Shown: positions 45,083 to 55,084 of the stretch, piece after piece | Position numbering within the stretch: position 1 is the first letter of the stretch | Layout: each line of letters starts with the position of its first letter | Assembly: GCA_949752745.1 (NCBI GenBank) | Contig: OX457031.1 | Coordinates: 53,164,303-53,228,302, forward strand | Length of the DNA stretch: 64,000 bases | Origin: Protula sp. h YS-2021 | Taxonomy: Eukaryota; Annelida; Polychaeta; Sabellida; Serpulidae | Direction: 5' to 3' | The notes under the pieces: generated by a model | What the model saw: the letters and a program-made list of their open reading frames with translations, nothing else | The model's database searches: none | Told to the model about the DNA's origin: nothing | Made by a program: the position numbers and the translations under genes

Positions 45083-45148
45083 GCTGCGGAAAAGCGCTGA
45101 ATCACAAATCGCAGTGAAGAAAGCGCACCGAATCACAAAGCGCGCTGA
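45083..45148 (+). repeat. Short GAATCACAAA.CGC repeats
   Basis: Three close copies of an AATCACAAA..CGC phrase within the 90-codon ORF at 45060-45332. The ORF is lysine/serine-rich with no domain and is not called a gene. Confidence 0.45.
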
Positions 45149-45482
45149 AGAAGTCAGCTCTAGCGTGCCGAAAGACTTTAGTTCGAATAGTTCATCGTGC
45201 CGAATAGTTCATCGTTTCACTGTAGCACTGCGTACACCAAACAGACGGATGGACGAGCAGACACATGGACCAGCCAGAATGAAAGAGGTTGCACCCGTTT
45301 ATTTCTCCAAAACGAAAGTTGAAACTGTATAAAAAATATAGATTAATAAATACATATACTCAATTTAATTCGCTTTAGATACACTTTAAATAAACAACAT
45401 AATCCATTCAATTTAAATAATTTGTCGCTGTGAATCCAGTTAAATAATGCGACAGAATCTGTGATTAGGTTTACACCATCCC

Positions 45483-45832
45483 ATAAGCCAATTCGCACTT
45501 TGGGATTTTTCCGGTGGAGGTGTTGTTTCGACTGAAAACGTTGGGGGATAAATTAATAAAGAAATGATAAGGGAAAAACATCGAAATTCTCATTTTCTTT
45601 CAACATGCACACTTTCGAATTTATAAAGCCATCATATGATCTTTTAAAAACTATTTTACATATTATTCAGTCCTTTAATAACCAACATGTGACTTTATTT
45701 CTGGCAAAATGGAATTTTGTTGATTTTTGCCGTTTTTTTTTTTCCTATCATTTCTTTATATCCTTATCCCACCACAATTCAGCCGAAACGCAAAAACTCT
45801 TCGGCAAAAGTCAAAAGTGCGAATTGGCTTAT
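45483..45832. mobile_element. Foldback/MITE element (350 bp) with ~95-115-bp inverted arms
   Basis: The left arm starts ATAAGCCAATTCGCACTTT at 45483 and continues through GTTTCG and GATAA.....AAAGAAATGATA. The right arm ends AAAGTGCGAATTGGCTTAT at 45832 and mirrors these blocks. The spacer is ~150 bp. No ORF of its own. It is nested in the larger TIR element. Confidence 0.8.
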
Positions 45833-46671
45833 TAAACAATAAGGCATTGGAGTGAATACACTCACATCAACCTTTTGGTTATTACTACAAATCACTACCA
45901 AATCACGTAAAGTTATTTTATATATATTTACCGATATTAAGGCCTCCTCACATTCATTTGACAGGCCCAGCACACAACGTAGACAGACAGGAGAGCCGTA
46001 GAAAACCCTGAAATATACGTGATAAGCCTTTGGGTATTTAGAATAAAATTTGCAAAAATTTAGAATTTCGACTTTTATTTCTATACCCAGTTATAGCTTG
46101 TATTCGAAACGCAGAATTGTTTGTGCTTTTTATTCGGAACACCAATATGTGTTTTGGCCTATACCGGTAACAGACTGTATCACTGCTGTTGAAACGTATT
46201 ATAATTTTATTGCCATTTACTTCATCTCAACAAAACTGTCCGACAAAACTGTTAACAAACCTGTCAGGTAAAACAAAGCTGTCAGAGAAATATGTTATTT
46301 TGTTGTTTTAATAGAATCACATATTATCGCCCATTTAGAGCGCGGATTTTATAATACACTTTACATGAGATAATAAGAAACACATCAAACCATTTATATT
46401 AAAGCCAGTGACAAACCTTACCTTTTAAATTGACATTAAAATCCCAATTTCTTTAAAAATGATCAAAAATTGAATCCATGATGTCGGTAAATAACCGCCT
46501 TGTGTTCAACCGGACAACGTCGTTATAAAACAGCTGACCTCTGATGAGATCTTTCCCGTTATGTATACATTGTTGCTCAACAGACCTCTACGGCGGTGCG
46601 GATTTTTTTGTAAAAAACACCTTTTTCGCAGACCCACTGGGATTCCGCGAAAAATAGTACTTATAAAAGAT

Positions 46672-46677
46672 ATATAA

Positions 46678-46734
<57 letters not shown>
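46672..46734. repeat. (TA)n microsatellite
   Basis: Alternating TA with one TTTA interruption at about 46694. Confidence 0.95.
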
Positions 46735-46735
<1 letters not shown>

Positions 46736-46934
46736 CACAAAAATCTAAGGTGTGAATTTTTTACTTATATATATATTTAGCAAGACTGGAAATACTCACA
46801 TTTGGCGTATTTTAAGCAATTTAGATATGTAATTTTTTTAAAATCTTGTTTTTACCGGCATCAGAAATAAAAACAACATGCATTATTGGATAAAGCAAGC
46901 AAGTAATGCAGCTTTGGATTGCAGAGCTTATTTT

Positions 46935-47105
46935 TGTGACCTCTTTACGATGTGACCAAAATGGGACCTTTTTGGACTCGTCGAATATCCATATGTGGTC
47001 CCAATTATGTCGCAACCAAAGTGGGACCTTTTTGGGATTTTCTAAATGTCCTGATTTGGTCTGAATCACGTCGTGACCATATTGGGACCTTTTTCAGACC
47101 ATATT
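46935..47105. repeat. ~60-bp subterminal tandem repeat, about three units
   Basis: GGGACCTTTTT begins at 46963, 47023 and 47084. Each is preceded by .GACCAAA.T or a variant and followed by a TGTGGTC or TTTGGTC inverted piece. It lies inside the right end of the 44525-47126 TIR element. Confidence 0.8.
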
Positions 47106-47126
47106 TTACGTCTTTTGCCTGCTGGG

Positions 47127-48120
47127 TACATGTAATGTGTTTCATAATTTCTACTTTAGCAACAAACATATATTTTTGTTTTGAGTCTACAATAAGTAAT
47201 ATTCACTGAAAAATGTTGATCTGTAGAAAACTATCTCATAGCGGTCAACATTGTTATATGACCGATTTGTAAGAACAAAACTATGAATAGGAAGTCTTGA
47301 AACGAAAGTAAAGCGAGTACATTATTTTGGTATGAGGTTTTAAAAAGAGTATTGTAAAAGCAAATATATGAGGTTTTTGAAAGAGTGTTGTAAAAGCGAA
47401 GATATTATTAAAGAAATATTTAATGCAAAACGCACGCATCTTGTCTTAAGCAACATACAAACAGCAAAATTCGAGCCTTTATTCGAGTTCCACCAGGACA
47501 GAAGGTTGTTTTCCTGAATAGTTTTAGATAATAAATGGCGCTTGGCCTATCATAGAGCTCGTTACAAGCGAAATGAATATTAATCAGGTTGATCATCCCA
47601 ACGGTGACTACATTATGACCACATGACAGCGTGACCACATCGTGATCATGGTATGTGGGGACCCCTCTCGCGGCAGCGAGCCCTGTTGTGAGCGACGCCC
47701 CCCCCCCTTCGGCAGCGGAAAATTGTTGGGACATACTTGGTCATGGTATGTTGAACTCCCCTAGGAAATCGTACAAAATTTATGTTTAGACATCTCCCTA
47801 CGAAATTGGCGCGAAATCAAACTTGGAAAGAAACCTGAGGTGTATAAAAGGGATGTCTGAGAGCATATGTTAAACATATCAGTTGAAGCAATTGATGTGG
47901 CAACAATGGCAGCCAGTTCACACCAGGGGACACACCAGTCCTCTGCCTTGAATGCAATGTGGAATTTCCATCTATGGAATAGTTTGAAGCACATACATGT
48001 ACATGAGCTGAGATAAAAAATGTAGTGAAACATGCTCGTGATGAGTTTGTTAGGGCAAGTACGGGAGTGGAACTTATATCTGCAGTGAAACGTGCTCATG
48101 AAAAGCTTGTTGAGGAGAAA
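47127..48120. other. Gene-free stretch with short coding-like tail
   Basis: No supported gene. At 48020-48150 a plus-strand frame reads ...VVKHARDEFVRASTGVELISAV (first half) and AVKRAHEKLVEEKAAKRRSIAL then TAG. It has an internal ~57-bp duplication (GTGAAACATGCTC / GTGAAACGTGCTC), but upstream stops leave only ~40 codons. A C-run lies at 47697-47709. Confidence 0.4.
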
Positions 48121-48159
48121 GCTGCAAAGAGACGATCAATCGCATTGTAGTGTTTTTTT

Positions 48160-48400
48160 TCGTGACGTCACTCACACACGTATACATAAAGAGCTAAGAT
48201 AAGATCTCTCCGCACATTCGCAGCCATGGAGTGCTACACACACACTGTGTCCTAATATGCCATAAGTTGCTGGCCCGGAGGGGCCTGCTACACACTGTGT
48301 CCTGGTATGCCGTAGGTCGCTGGCCCCGTGCGGGGGGAGGGGGCTGCCACACAGTATGTTCTAATATACCGTGGTTCGCTGGCCCCGCGGGGTCCTACTA
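48160..48400 (+). repeat. Promoter-like module 1 followed by ~55-bp GC-rich tandem repeat
   Basis: TGACGTCA (48163-48170) and ATACATAAAGAGCTAAGAT (about 48183) precede CAGCCATGGAGTGC with an ATG at 48226. Then come three to four units of ~55 bp (TGCTACACACTGTGTCC, then ATATGCCGTA, then GGTCGCTGGCCC) to about 48400. A 70-codon frame passes through the repeat but looks composition-driven. Confidence 0.55.
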
Positions 48401-48475
48401 TACTTTGCTGGCCTGGGGGATGGGCTTCCACGGCCCGGCCTAGCAAGAACTAACTCACACACAAGGAGTTTAGAA

Positions 48476-48600
48476 TCACGTGACATAAAAACACTGCAAC
48501 GTGATTGGTCAACTTTCGCTCCCTTTTGCCAAGCATGACGCACATATATAAAGAGCTCAGATTAGAGCTCCACACACACATATTCGCAGCCAGCCTCCGT
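48476..48600 (+). promoter_or_regulatory. Promoter-like module 2 (CCAAT + TATA)
   Basis: Inverted CCAAT (GATTGG at 48503), then TTTCGCTCCC. About 25 bp later comes TATATAAAGAGCTCAGATT (48545 on), then a CACACA run and ATTCGCAGCC. It shares block order with modules 1 and 3. Frames downstream (ending AIAAATKTLVAA near 48808) are not a recognised protein. Confidence 0.5.
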
Positions 48601-48917
48601 CGTGACACTTGCAGGGCATGGAGCAAGGATTCAATGGAGGAAGTTATGCTACTCACTTCTGCTTCAAAATCTATCTTTGAGGCAGCACGAGTTGCAATGC
48701 TCGGAAGCCAGAAAGACGCAGTTGTACTACTGCAGCGTCCTGAAGAAGTGTTTTAAGACGACGGCGTCTGCAATTGCCGCTGCGACTAAAACCCTCGTGG
48801 CTGCCTAAAACTCTGAAATGAGCTAGTGTCCTTGTGTATAAGTGTGTGAAAGAAAAAAGGCTCCTTTGAAAGGGCTAATCATTCGAGTACACACAAGCAA
48901 ACTTGGCAGGTCAAAAG

Positions 48918-49120
48918 ATTGATCAGAAACTTGCGTTCCTATTGGCTGGCTAATTAAAAATTTCGCTCTATTTCTGCTTTCTCCAAAACTCTATTTATAT
49001 GTGCAAGCCGGGTGACGTAGCAATTCCAAAAAAACGTCTTCCTATTGGCTGGCTAACTAAATATTTCGCTCCTTTTGATTCTCAAAAACTCGATTCATAT
49101 GTGTAAGTCGGATAACGTAG
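48918..49120 (+). repeat. Two tandem CCAAT-type units
   Basis: CCTATTGGCTGGCTAA at 48939 and 49042, each followed by T..TTTCGCTC, TATATGTG or CATATGTG, then GT.ACGTAGCAA. They resemble the CCAAT part of modules 2 and 3 and lack the TATA/GAGCTC part. Confidence 0.6.
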
Positions 49121-49181
49121 CAACGTCGCAAAAGCTTGTTTGCAAACACGTTTGCTGACAAGAGCCCATCTTTGGCAAACA

Positions 49182-49310
49182 AAAGATTGTTCAGAAAGTC
49201 ACGTTCCTATTGGCTTTCTAATTAAATATTTCGCTCCCCCTCTTGTCGTACATATACAGAGCTCAGATTAGAGCTCCACACACACACACATCTGCATCCA
49301 TGGAGTGCAA
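49182..49310 (+). promoter_or_regulatory. Promoter-like module 3 (CCAAT + TATA-like)
   Basis: CCTATTGGCTTTCTAATTAA and TTTCGCTCCC, then ACATATACAGAGCTCAG with GAGCTCAGATTAGAGCTC, a CACACA run, and CATCCATGGAGTGCAAGG with an ATG at 49300. The frame from that ATG closes after 25 codons. Conservation of spacing between the modules suggests repeated promoters of a small gene family or a repeat carrying them. Confidence 0.5.
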
Positions 49311-49714
49311 GGAAGAGTTCGTCGGTTTCAGAACTTCACGTTTCCGCATCATCTTGCGAAAAGCACGTTGTCTCTAGCCTAAATGAAACTATACAAATTG
49401 TAATCATATAGAGCTACTCGCCCCGGCAAACATCGATTCCAGACCGAAAATAACGTGAGCAACAACAAACATAAATCGGACCTTTTACGGCCACCCGCTA
49501 CGGCAAAGGACGGGTTCCGAGTACTGTTCGATACACAAAAATTGCTAATGTGCAGACTAGTAGTTAAGAAAGTAGTAAGGCGTTTTGGGTTTCACAAGTC
49601 TTTTATTCGCTTCTTCTCTTACCAGATACGTAACAGAGGCCTTCTACTAGAAGGTACTCAGCTTAACATGTGCAAAATTGTCCAAAAACGCTGCAGTGTA
49701 GTTATCCTTAAGAT

Positions 49715-50540
49715 TTCCCAGCATTTCTTCCCAGTACCTTTGACCAATGCACACGAAGCGCGATTGGAATGCTAATGTAGCGAAGATAGCCATCCGATTT
49801 CCAGTCCCCTGGGACTTCATCACTTGTGGTGGGAGACCTCAAGCGAGGGTGTAAGTAGCCCCTTCACGACGGAGGCTGTGTCCGCTGTACAGGGAGTCGC
49901 CTCCTGGTTGCACGCAGGACGGTACGAAGTGAAGGTGGTATGTGATAGGAGGGTCACCTCGCTAGGCGAGCTGTTGGAGAATAGCGGTACTGAGGGCGGT
50001 GCGGGGACGAGAGTGAAGAGGCTGCGTAGGGCACAGGGGCGATCCCGGTATGACCGGGATTGGTACTTCCAGACAGCTAGAGAAGTCTCTGAGTGTCTTC
50101 GTGTGCTTTACGTTGATTAATGCCCCATCATGGAAGAAAGTTACGTCGGAGCGGCACAGATCTGTGCGGCACGAATGAGTGTCATGCGTGTGGATAAGCA
50201 ACGTCGTTTTCCTAAAAAGGGTAAAGAAGCCTACCAAACAGGCAGCCCAGAAGCACAAATCTATTGGAGTATCCAGGTCAAGAATGGCTAGAAACTTTCT
50301 CAGGATCTCGAGGGAGAGGGATAGCTTCTGCCTGGGAGGGATACCATGCTGCGACTGTATTGCTTTGAGCACAGATCGTAGAAAATAATTGTCCTCCATT
50401 GGGTTTCGGTATCCAAGCTCGAGGTGGAGGATCCGTATAGTCGACAGGTAGCACTTCACAGACTGTGGTTTCAGGGAGCCTCTAAGAAAACATACCTAAC
50501 GAAGCAGGGCGGTCCTGGTTTGTCGGGATTACTCTTCAGG
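49715..50540 (-). pseudogene. Tyrosine recombinase (DIRS/Crypton-type) pseudogene
   Basis: The minus-strand frame 49962-50459 (165 codons) begins KCYLSTIRILHLELGYRNPM and includes FWAACLVGFFTLFRKTTLL, the block carrying the first catalytic Arg, and later IPVIPGSPLCP. In the continuing sequence (about 49730-49880) come SGHSLRREGAT, the His-x-x-Arg block, and then, after a TGA and a frame change, GDWKSDGYLRYIS with the nucleophilic Tyr. All four catalytic signatures are visible but in different frames, so the copy is inactive. Such recombinases move DIRS-like retrotransposons or Cryptons; no RT is nearby, so the source is undecided. Confidence 0.75.
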
Positions 50541-52277
50541 GTGTGCACGGACCTCCCCCTTCTAGGTACATCCATGCTGCCCTCCGGCCTCATGTAAAAG
50601 CTAGGCTGATAAGTTTGGAATAGGACAGGTTGTCTAAAAACTTTTTGTGTGTGCGTATTTCTTTATATAATTTTAACCAGAACACTTTTTAACAAATGAG
50701 TTCATTTAACGGCCTTTTCATGCTACTCAACACACCTTAATTCATGAATCACAATGCATCGCACATTGATTTTTTGAAGCTCTTTGAATCATGGTATAAT
50801 CAGGAAAGAATTTTTTAATCAATATCAAACAGACGATGACGTGTTTGACCATTGATTTAGGAGACAGCTTGAATGAGTGTTATATTACAATAGCTGATTA
50901 CTTAATGAGTAATTTACTTATAATAACTGTAAATTGATTATAAGCGATTCTGCACCTTTTTACTGTTCTTACTGAACTTACTCAAGAATAAACTGCGGCA
51001 AAGATTGCCTGTATGGTTGAGATATGAGCAAAACATAATCCATTGGCCGAGGAAGCCTCACATAGGCCGAGCCTGCATGAGGGGCAGCATGCCCAAGTAT
51101 TTCAATATTTCCCTGTAGTCTCCATAATCCCCTAATAGCGGAAAACCACAGCAAGGTTGGGTGGGGAGTTCTCCGGGCGCAACGACGGGGTTGGGGCGGG
51201 GGGGCGGGGTTCTCTGGGCACAATGACGCTTTTGCAGTTATTTAAATGTTTCTGCGTTCTTTGCTCGCCTAACTTCAAACATTTGCTATATAACAGTTAC
51301 ATCAATCCTTAAAAATGTGACAACAATATCTAGGTTGGCCACAGTAAATTTGCTAACAACATATCACCATAACTTACTGAGGTCTCTCAAATTTGAGCGT
51401 TTTTTTTTTTTTTTTTTTTTTATTTTATTTTTAAAGCATTTAATGTTAAATGTTACAATGTTAAACATAAAATGGCAAATGCCGAACATGTTGCATAGGT
51501 ATGTTGAATTTATGTTGTCAGTTGTTTAGTCAGTTGTCCCTCTCCAAGTCCAGTGCTATCTCAACATTAAACCGCCCAATAAAGACCAGCTTTAAGCATT
51601 TGTCAATATCATCAAAATTTCGAATTTCGGCTTTTTTCGTCGCTTTTAAGAATGGGCATTTTGCACATGGGCCTTGTAAAGAGATTTCTGATCAATACGA
51701 AACATCTTATTTTTCTTTTGTAGAAAATTTGCATGTTAATTATCACAGAAATTGATGCATACATCGATTCACATTTAAGCGCAGGACAAACATCAGAAGT
51801 AAATGCAACCCAAAAATCAGGTACACAAAAAACATCAATGCAAGTAAGGAAACTAGAACAAAACAAATATGGCCGCCGGTTCTGGTGCTGTTGTTCGGCG
51901 ATTTCCTCGCCCTCCGTTTCGTCCTTGCTGCCGCTGTCCTCGCCGATATATCCGGTCTCCTCGTCCATTATACTACTTCCGGTACAGCCTACCCACCAAT
52001 AGTTTGTTTCTCGTGAGAACTTATTACTGTCCACCAGTAAAAAAGACCGTATTGTGATTAATTAAAAACAAGAATTCTATAAATTATTTTGTAATGAGCA
52101 CAGCTGCACATGTTTGTTTGTTCAGACTGCTTTGCTTGAGGCAGTCTTATTTCAACCAGGACTGCGATTATTAACCATATATTCGACATATGCCAGTCCA
52201 TATGTTGATCACATGGTCAAATCACGACTGTTACGAACACACAGATAGTCATATGTACCTTTAATGTAGTGTATATA
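50541..52277. other. Gene-free stretch with possible first exon / CpG-rich patch
   Basis: Mostly AT-rich with a poly(T) tract at 51400-51421. At 51865-51985 GC and CpG rise. There the plus strand has AATATGGCCGCCGG, a good initiator/YY1-like context starting a 62-codon Arg/Pro-rich frame. The minus strand has a 140-codon frame (51612-52034) with an acidic stretch. Either could mark a promoter or first exon, but neither is a recognised protein. Confidence 0.35.
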
Positions 52278-53046
52278 TGTTCAGTGGATGAAATGGTGAT
52301 TTGTTAATAATATTGAAAAATAATTATTTAGGGGTCAGGATATTATTGGTTGAGTCGAATTGACAGCTGAAAGGAAACTTTATTTACCGATTGGAAAATG
52401 GCGTGATGTAACAGGTTGGTCCTTCTTTGTTCTTGTAAATAGGATTATGTGTCTACTTAATCGTTGGGATTTTAGATTGTATGGCTTACTGGTTTTCCTC
52501 TCTTGTTCTTATATTGCATTAAAATTCAATAGTCAAAAGAAGTAAAACGTTTACATATGCTTTGATGGTTTTATACTGTTTCCTTTAGAAGAGTGACTCA
52601 CGGGTCTTAAGGGAAAAATGAATTAATAAATTAGGTTCGTCATGTGAGTTGTTGTTAGATAAAAAATATATAAAATCGAAGCGAAAATCGAAGTCAGACT
52701 AAATTATGTTGGAGTCATCCCTTCGAATCGTGATGTCTGTTAAGTTCTCATTGGAAGTAAAATGTATGTAATTTATATTCGTCCAATCAGTCAATCTTTG
52801 TAACTAGTCTACTGTCTGGGTAGAAGATATATAAGAGATGGTTTTGACCACAGCGCAGGGGGTGTGTGCGCTTGGTCTTTGTGAATTAAAGTTGGGTTTA
52901 AAAGTTGCATTAATAAAGCCTAATTTCAAATTCTTAGAAAAGGACTTATCATTCCGGTACCGCTCTACACTTCAGCTAAGTAAAAACCACCCAATTATAA
53001 TACTTAAAGTTCCGTTAGAGAAAAAGGTTGAACGGGCTTTAAAACA
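52278..53046 (+). repeat. 5' LTR of Gypsy-like element
   Basis: 769 bp, TGTTCAGTGG to GGCTTTAAAACA. TATA-like GATATATAAG at about 52826-52835 and AATAAA at about 52911-52916 define U3-R-U5. It differs from the 3' LTR only at the G in TTAATCGTTGGG (T in the 3' copy). Confidence 0.96.
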
Positions 53047-53062
53047 TGGTGGAGAAAGCGGG
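53047..53062 (+). promoter_or_regulatory. Primer-binding site
   Basis: TGGTGGAGAAAGCGGG follows the LTR CA with no gap, as expected for the 3' end of a priming tRNA ending CCACCA. The tRNA is not identified. Confidence 0.7.
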
Positions 53063-53118
53063 TAGTTTGTGTAATTTGTTATGTGTAAAGTTGTAGAAAA
53101 AAAAATTCATGAAAGGAA

Positions 53119-53595
53119 ATGTTGAAAGTAGTTTTGAACTTGTTATTAATTTTTGCTGCTATTCATGGATGTAAAGTAAACTTCGAGATAGTTTTAACAT
53201 GTTTGAATTTGCAAACTTTACCAAATATAAAGGGGAGCGAGAGAAACAAAATTATTTTCTGAAATATCATAAATTCTACTTTGCGGACTTGGGAAATTAA
53301 TAGAAACAGTTGGCCAAAATTAGAATATGTCACTTTGAGAAATGTTAAGGTAAATTGTGATTTAGTTAAAAGTTTGGAAAAGTTCGCTTATGTTAATAAG
53401 GATTTTAATTGTACGGAAACCTCGTTTAAACATTTTATTACTGGGAAGAATCACCATAAAGGCATTATTTCAGCACTGTCGTTTCTGCTGGTTGTGAATT
53501 TTATCCTAAATTTAGCTTTGATGTGCTTGCTTAAGAGACGGAAAATAATTCATTCAAGGAGAGAAAAATTTTCTCTCATAGAAACAGAAGTATAG
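53119..53595 (+). pseudogene. Accessory membrane-protein ORF upstream of gag (signal peptide, one TM), with in-frame TGA
   Basis: From ATG 53119 the frame reads a strong signal peptide (MLKVVLNLLLIFAAIHGC) and continues to TGA at 53260-53262. The same frame then stays open from 53263 to TAG at 53593-53595. The second part has Cys/Asn-rich ectodomain-like sequence with an N-glycosylation-type NCT, then a hydrophobic segment (ISALSFLLVVNFILNLALM) and a short basic tail. The layout is that of a small type I membrane protein of ~158 codons. Its place between primer-binding site and gag is unusual for Gypsy elements. The TGA may be a disabling mutation or a readthrough site. The WPKLEYVTLRNVKV stretch is vaguely leucine-rich-repeat-like. 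No family is recognised. Confidence 0.6.
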
Positions 53596-53647
53596 TTAGG
53601 GCACTTAAAATAAAGAAAAAAATATAAAGAAATAAATAAATATCATA

Positions 53648-54082
53648 GTGGAGGCGAGAGAGAAGTATAATTTAAGACCGCGCCCCACTCGACTTTTATT
53701 TAGGGCAAATAGTTCGGAGGATAATAATACCGAAAGTGAGGGTGAGTCTGTAGGACAAGTTAGTTTAAGTCCCGAAAACATATCAGAAATGGAAGAGGAA
53801 GTGCAGCAGCCCATAGGGCATGAACAACAAAACCAATTACCCCAACCACCAGTGCAAGCAGTGGGAGTTCAAGGACCAGCCACCCAAAACATGCTTGCTT
53901 TATCTTTTCGACCCCCAACTTTCGACGGCTCTAGGCCAGAACTCGCAAATAGGTGGCTTAAAAATTTTAACCGTTATGCCGATATTACGGGCGTTGAAGG
54001 AAATAATAGATCAAACTTGATAGGTTCGATGTTCACGGTTTCAGCAATAACAGGGTTCACCTCTTTAGAAGATGAGTATTAA
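53648..54082 (+). pseudogene. gag: Truncated gag of Gypsy-like element, running into chromodomain start
   Basis: Frame of ~144 codons. There is no upstream ATG; the frame begins after a stop and could initiate at GTG 53648 or at the internal ATG at 53789. Residues 5-90 are polar and Gln/Pro-rich. Then comes LSFRPPTFDGSRPELANRWL, typical of the start of the Gag capsid-like region. About 25 codons later the sequence switches to FTSLEDEY, which reads as the beginning of a chromodomain, and meets TAA at 54080-54082. Most of Gag and all of the pol catalytic region appear deleted between these points. Confidence 0.7.
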
Positions 54083-54245
54083 ATTAACAAAATTATAAAG
54101 GTAAAATGGTTCGTTAGAATATTTAATTGATTGGAAAGGGTACCCCGCCTCGGCTAGAACTTATGAATCGTATGAAAATTTAAACGAGATCGCCACGAGA
54201 TTATCTTATCTTAAGGACAATGAGATTCCTATTGTAGAAAAATAA
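54083..54245 (+). pseudogene. Chromodomain remnant of pol/integrase C-terminus
   Basis: After TAA 54080-54082 the same frame gives INKIIK. Then a frame change in about 54095-54115 leads to EYLIDWKGYPASARTYESYE, and the sequence ends at a TAA at about 54243. WKGYP followed by TYE..ENL is the chromodomain core that sits at the C-terminus of chromovirus integrases and guides insertion. Only this tail of pol is left. Confidence 0.75.
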
Positions 54246-55067
54246 ATACAAAGTGTTAAAAGAAATTTAGCTAGATTTTAAGATATTTAGCGTTTTTTTG
54301 TTTTTATGAACATATTAAGCAAGATAAAAACAAAACCAAAAAAAAAGAAAAAAAAAAAGAAAAAAAAAGAAAAACAAAATAAAAGAAAGAAAATGGTGAA
54401 TATAAAATTTGTATTGAAACGATTTATTCTTGAAATGAGGCCTAACCGGTGAAAATGTGGAAAAATTTGTGTATAAAAAAATGGTGAAGCGAGATATCCT
54501 AGATCTAGGCTAGTGATAATTAGGGTCGCGCCCTTTAGCAGCTAAAGGATGCTGTCAAATGATGTTATATTGTTTTACTTGGGTCGCGCCCAGTTGAGGA
54601 AAATGATGATGTATATGAATCCGGGTCGCGCCTGGAGCGGCCGAGGTTGCCGTAAAGTAGTTATTGGTTGATATGAAGATGATATGATGTATATGAATTC
54701 GGGTCGCGCCCGTAACAGTAGAGAATGCTGGTTATAAATGAAAAGGTTGTTGATGAAAAGGAGAAAAAGGTACCAGTTTATAAAAAAAAACAAAAAAAAA
54801 CAGGGGGATTGAAACCAAGCGCACACAAATGAATGAAGTTGAACGTGACATAAATAATGTGTCGTTAACTGTGTGAATCCATGGAAACTTTGTATATAGT
54901 TATCTGATTTGGATATGTATATATATATATATAAATATTTAATTATTGGAACTGAACGCTATGAGAAAAACGCAGACGCAGCAAGATTTATGTCATGATG
55001 GGAGTCAACCTGTATAACATTACTATGATAACGAACAGCATGAGAACTATAATTACCGATAGCATTG
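54246..55067 (+). other. Non-coding internal region with GGGTCGCGCC repeats
   Basis: An A-rich tract (about 54330-54390) is followed by four copies of GGGTCGCGCC at 54523, 54581, 54623 and 54701. Two of these are preceded by TGATGTATATGAAT.C. GC-rich palindromic GGTCGCGCC islands in AT-rich DNA could be a packaging, dimerisation or protein-binding site; this is inference. Confidence 0.6.
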
Positions 55068-55084
55068 TTTTCTTTCTTTAACAG
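55068..55084 (+). promoter_or_regulatory. 3' splice acceptor before env
   Basis: TTTTCTTTCTTTAACAG ends at the base before ATG 55085. This is a strong pyrimidine tract plus CAG, as expected if env is made from a spliced subgenomic mRNA as in retroviruses and errantiviruses. A matching donor in the 5' leader was not pinned down. Confidence 0.7.

Larger units (their letters stand above)
44525..47126. mobile_element. Terminal-inverted-repeat element (2.6 kb, non-coding) with TA target duplication
   Basis: The left end CCCAGCAGGCAAAA at 44525-44538 is exactly inverted at the right end (47113-47126). ACGT-containing sequence follows on both sides (TGACGTC left, GACGTA inward from the right). TA flanks both sides (44523-44524 and 47127-47128). 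The interior has no transposase. It contains a GACGTC-rich array at the left, ~60-bp repeats at the right, a nested foldback and a TA microsatellite. The superfamily is undetermined. The pairing of two distant ends could be coincidence of two copies, but the shared TA and 14-bp identity argue for one element. Confidence 0.65.

Noticed and set aside
51869..52057. 62-codon Arg/Pro-rich protein starting in a good ATG context
   Set aside because: Length and composition are explained by a local CpG-rich patch; kept only as a possible first exon or promoter.
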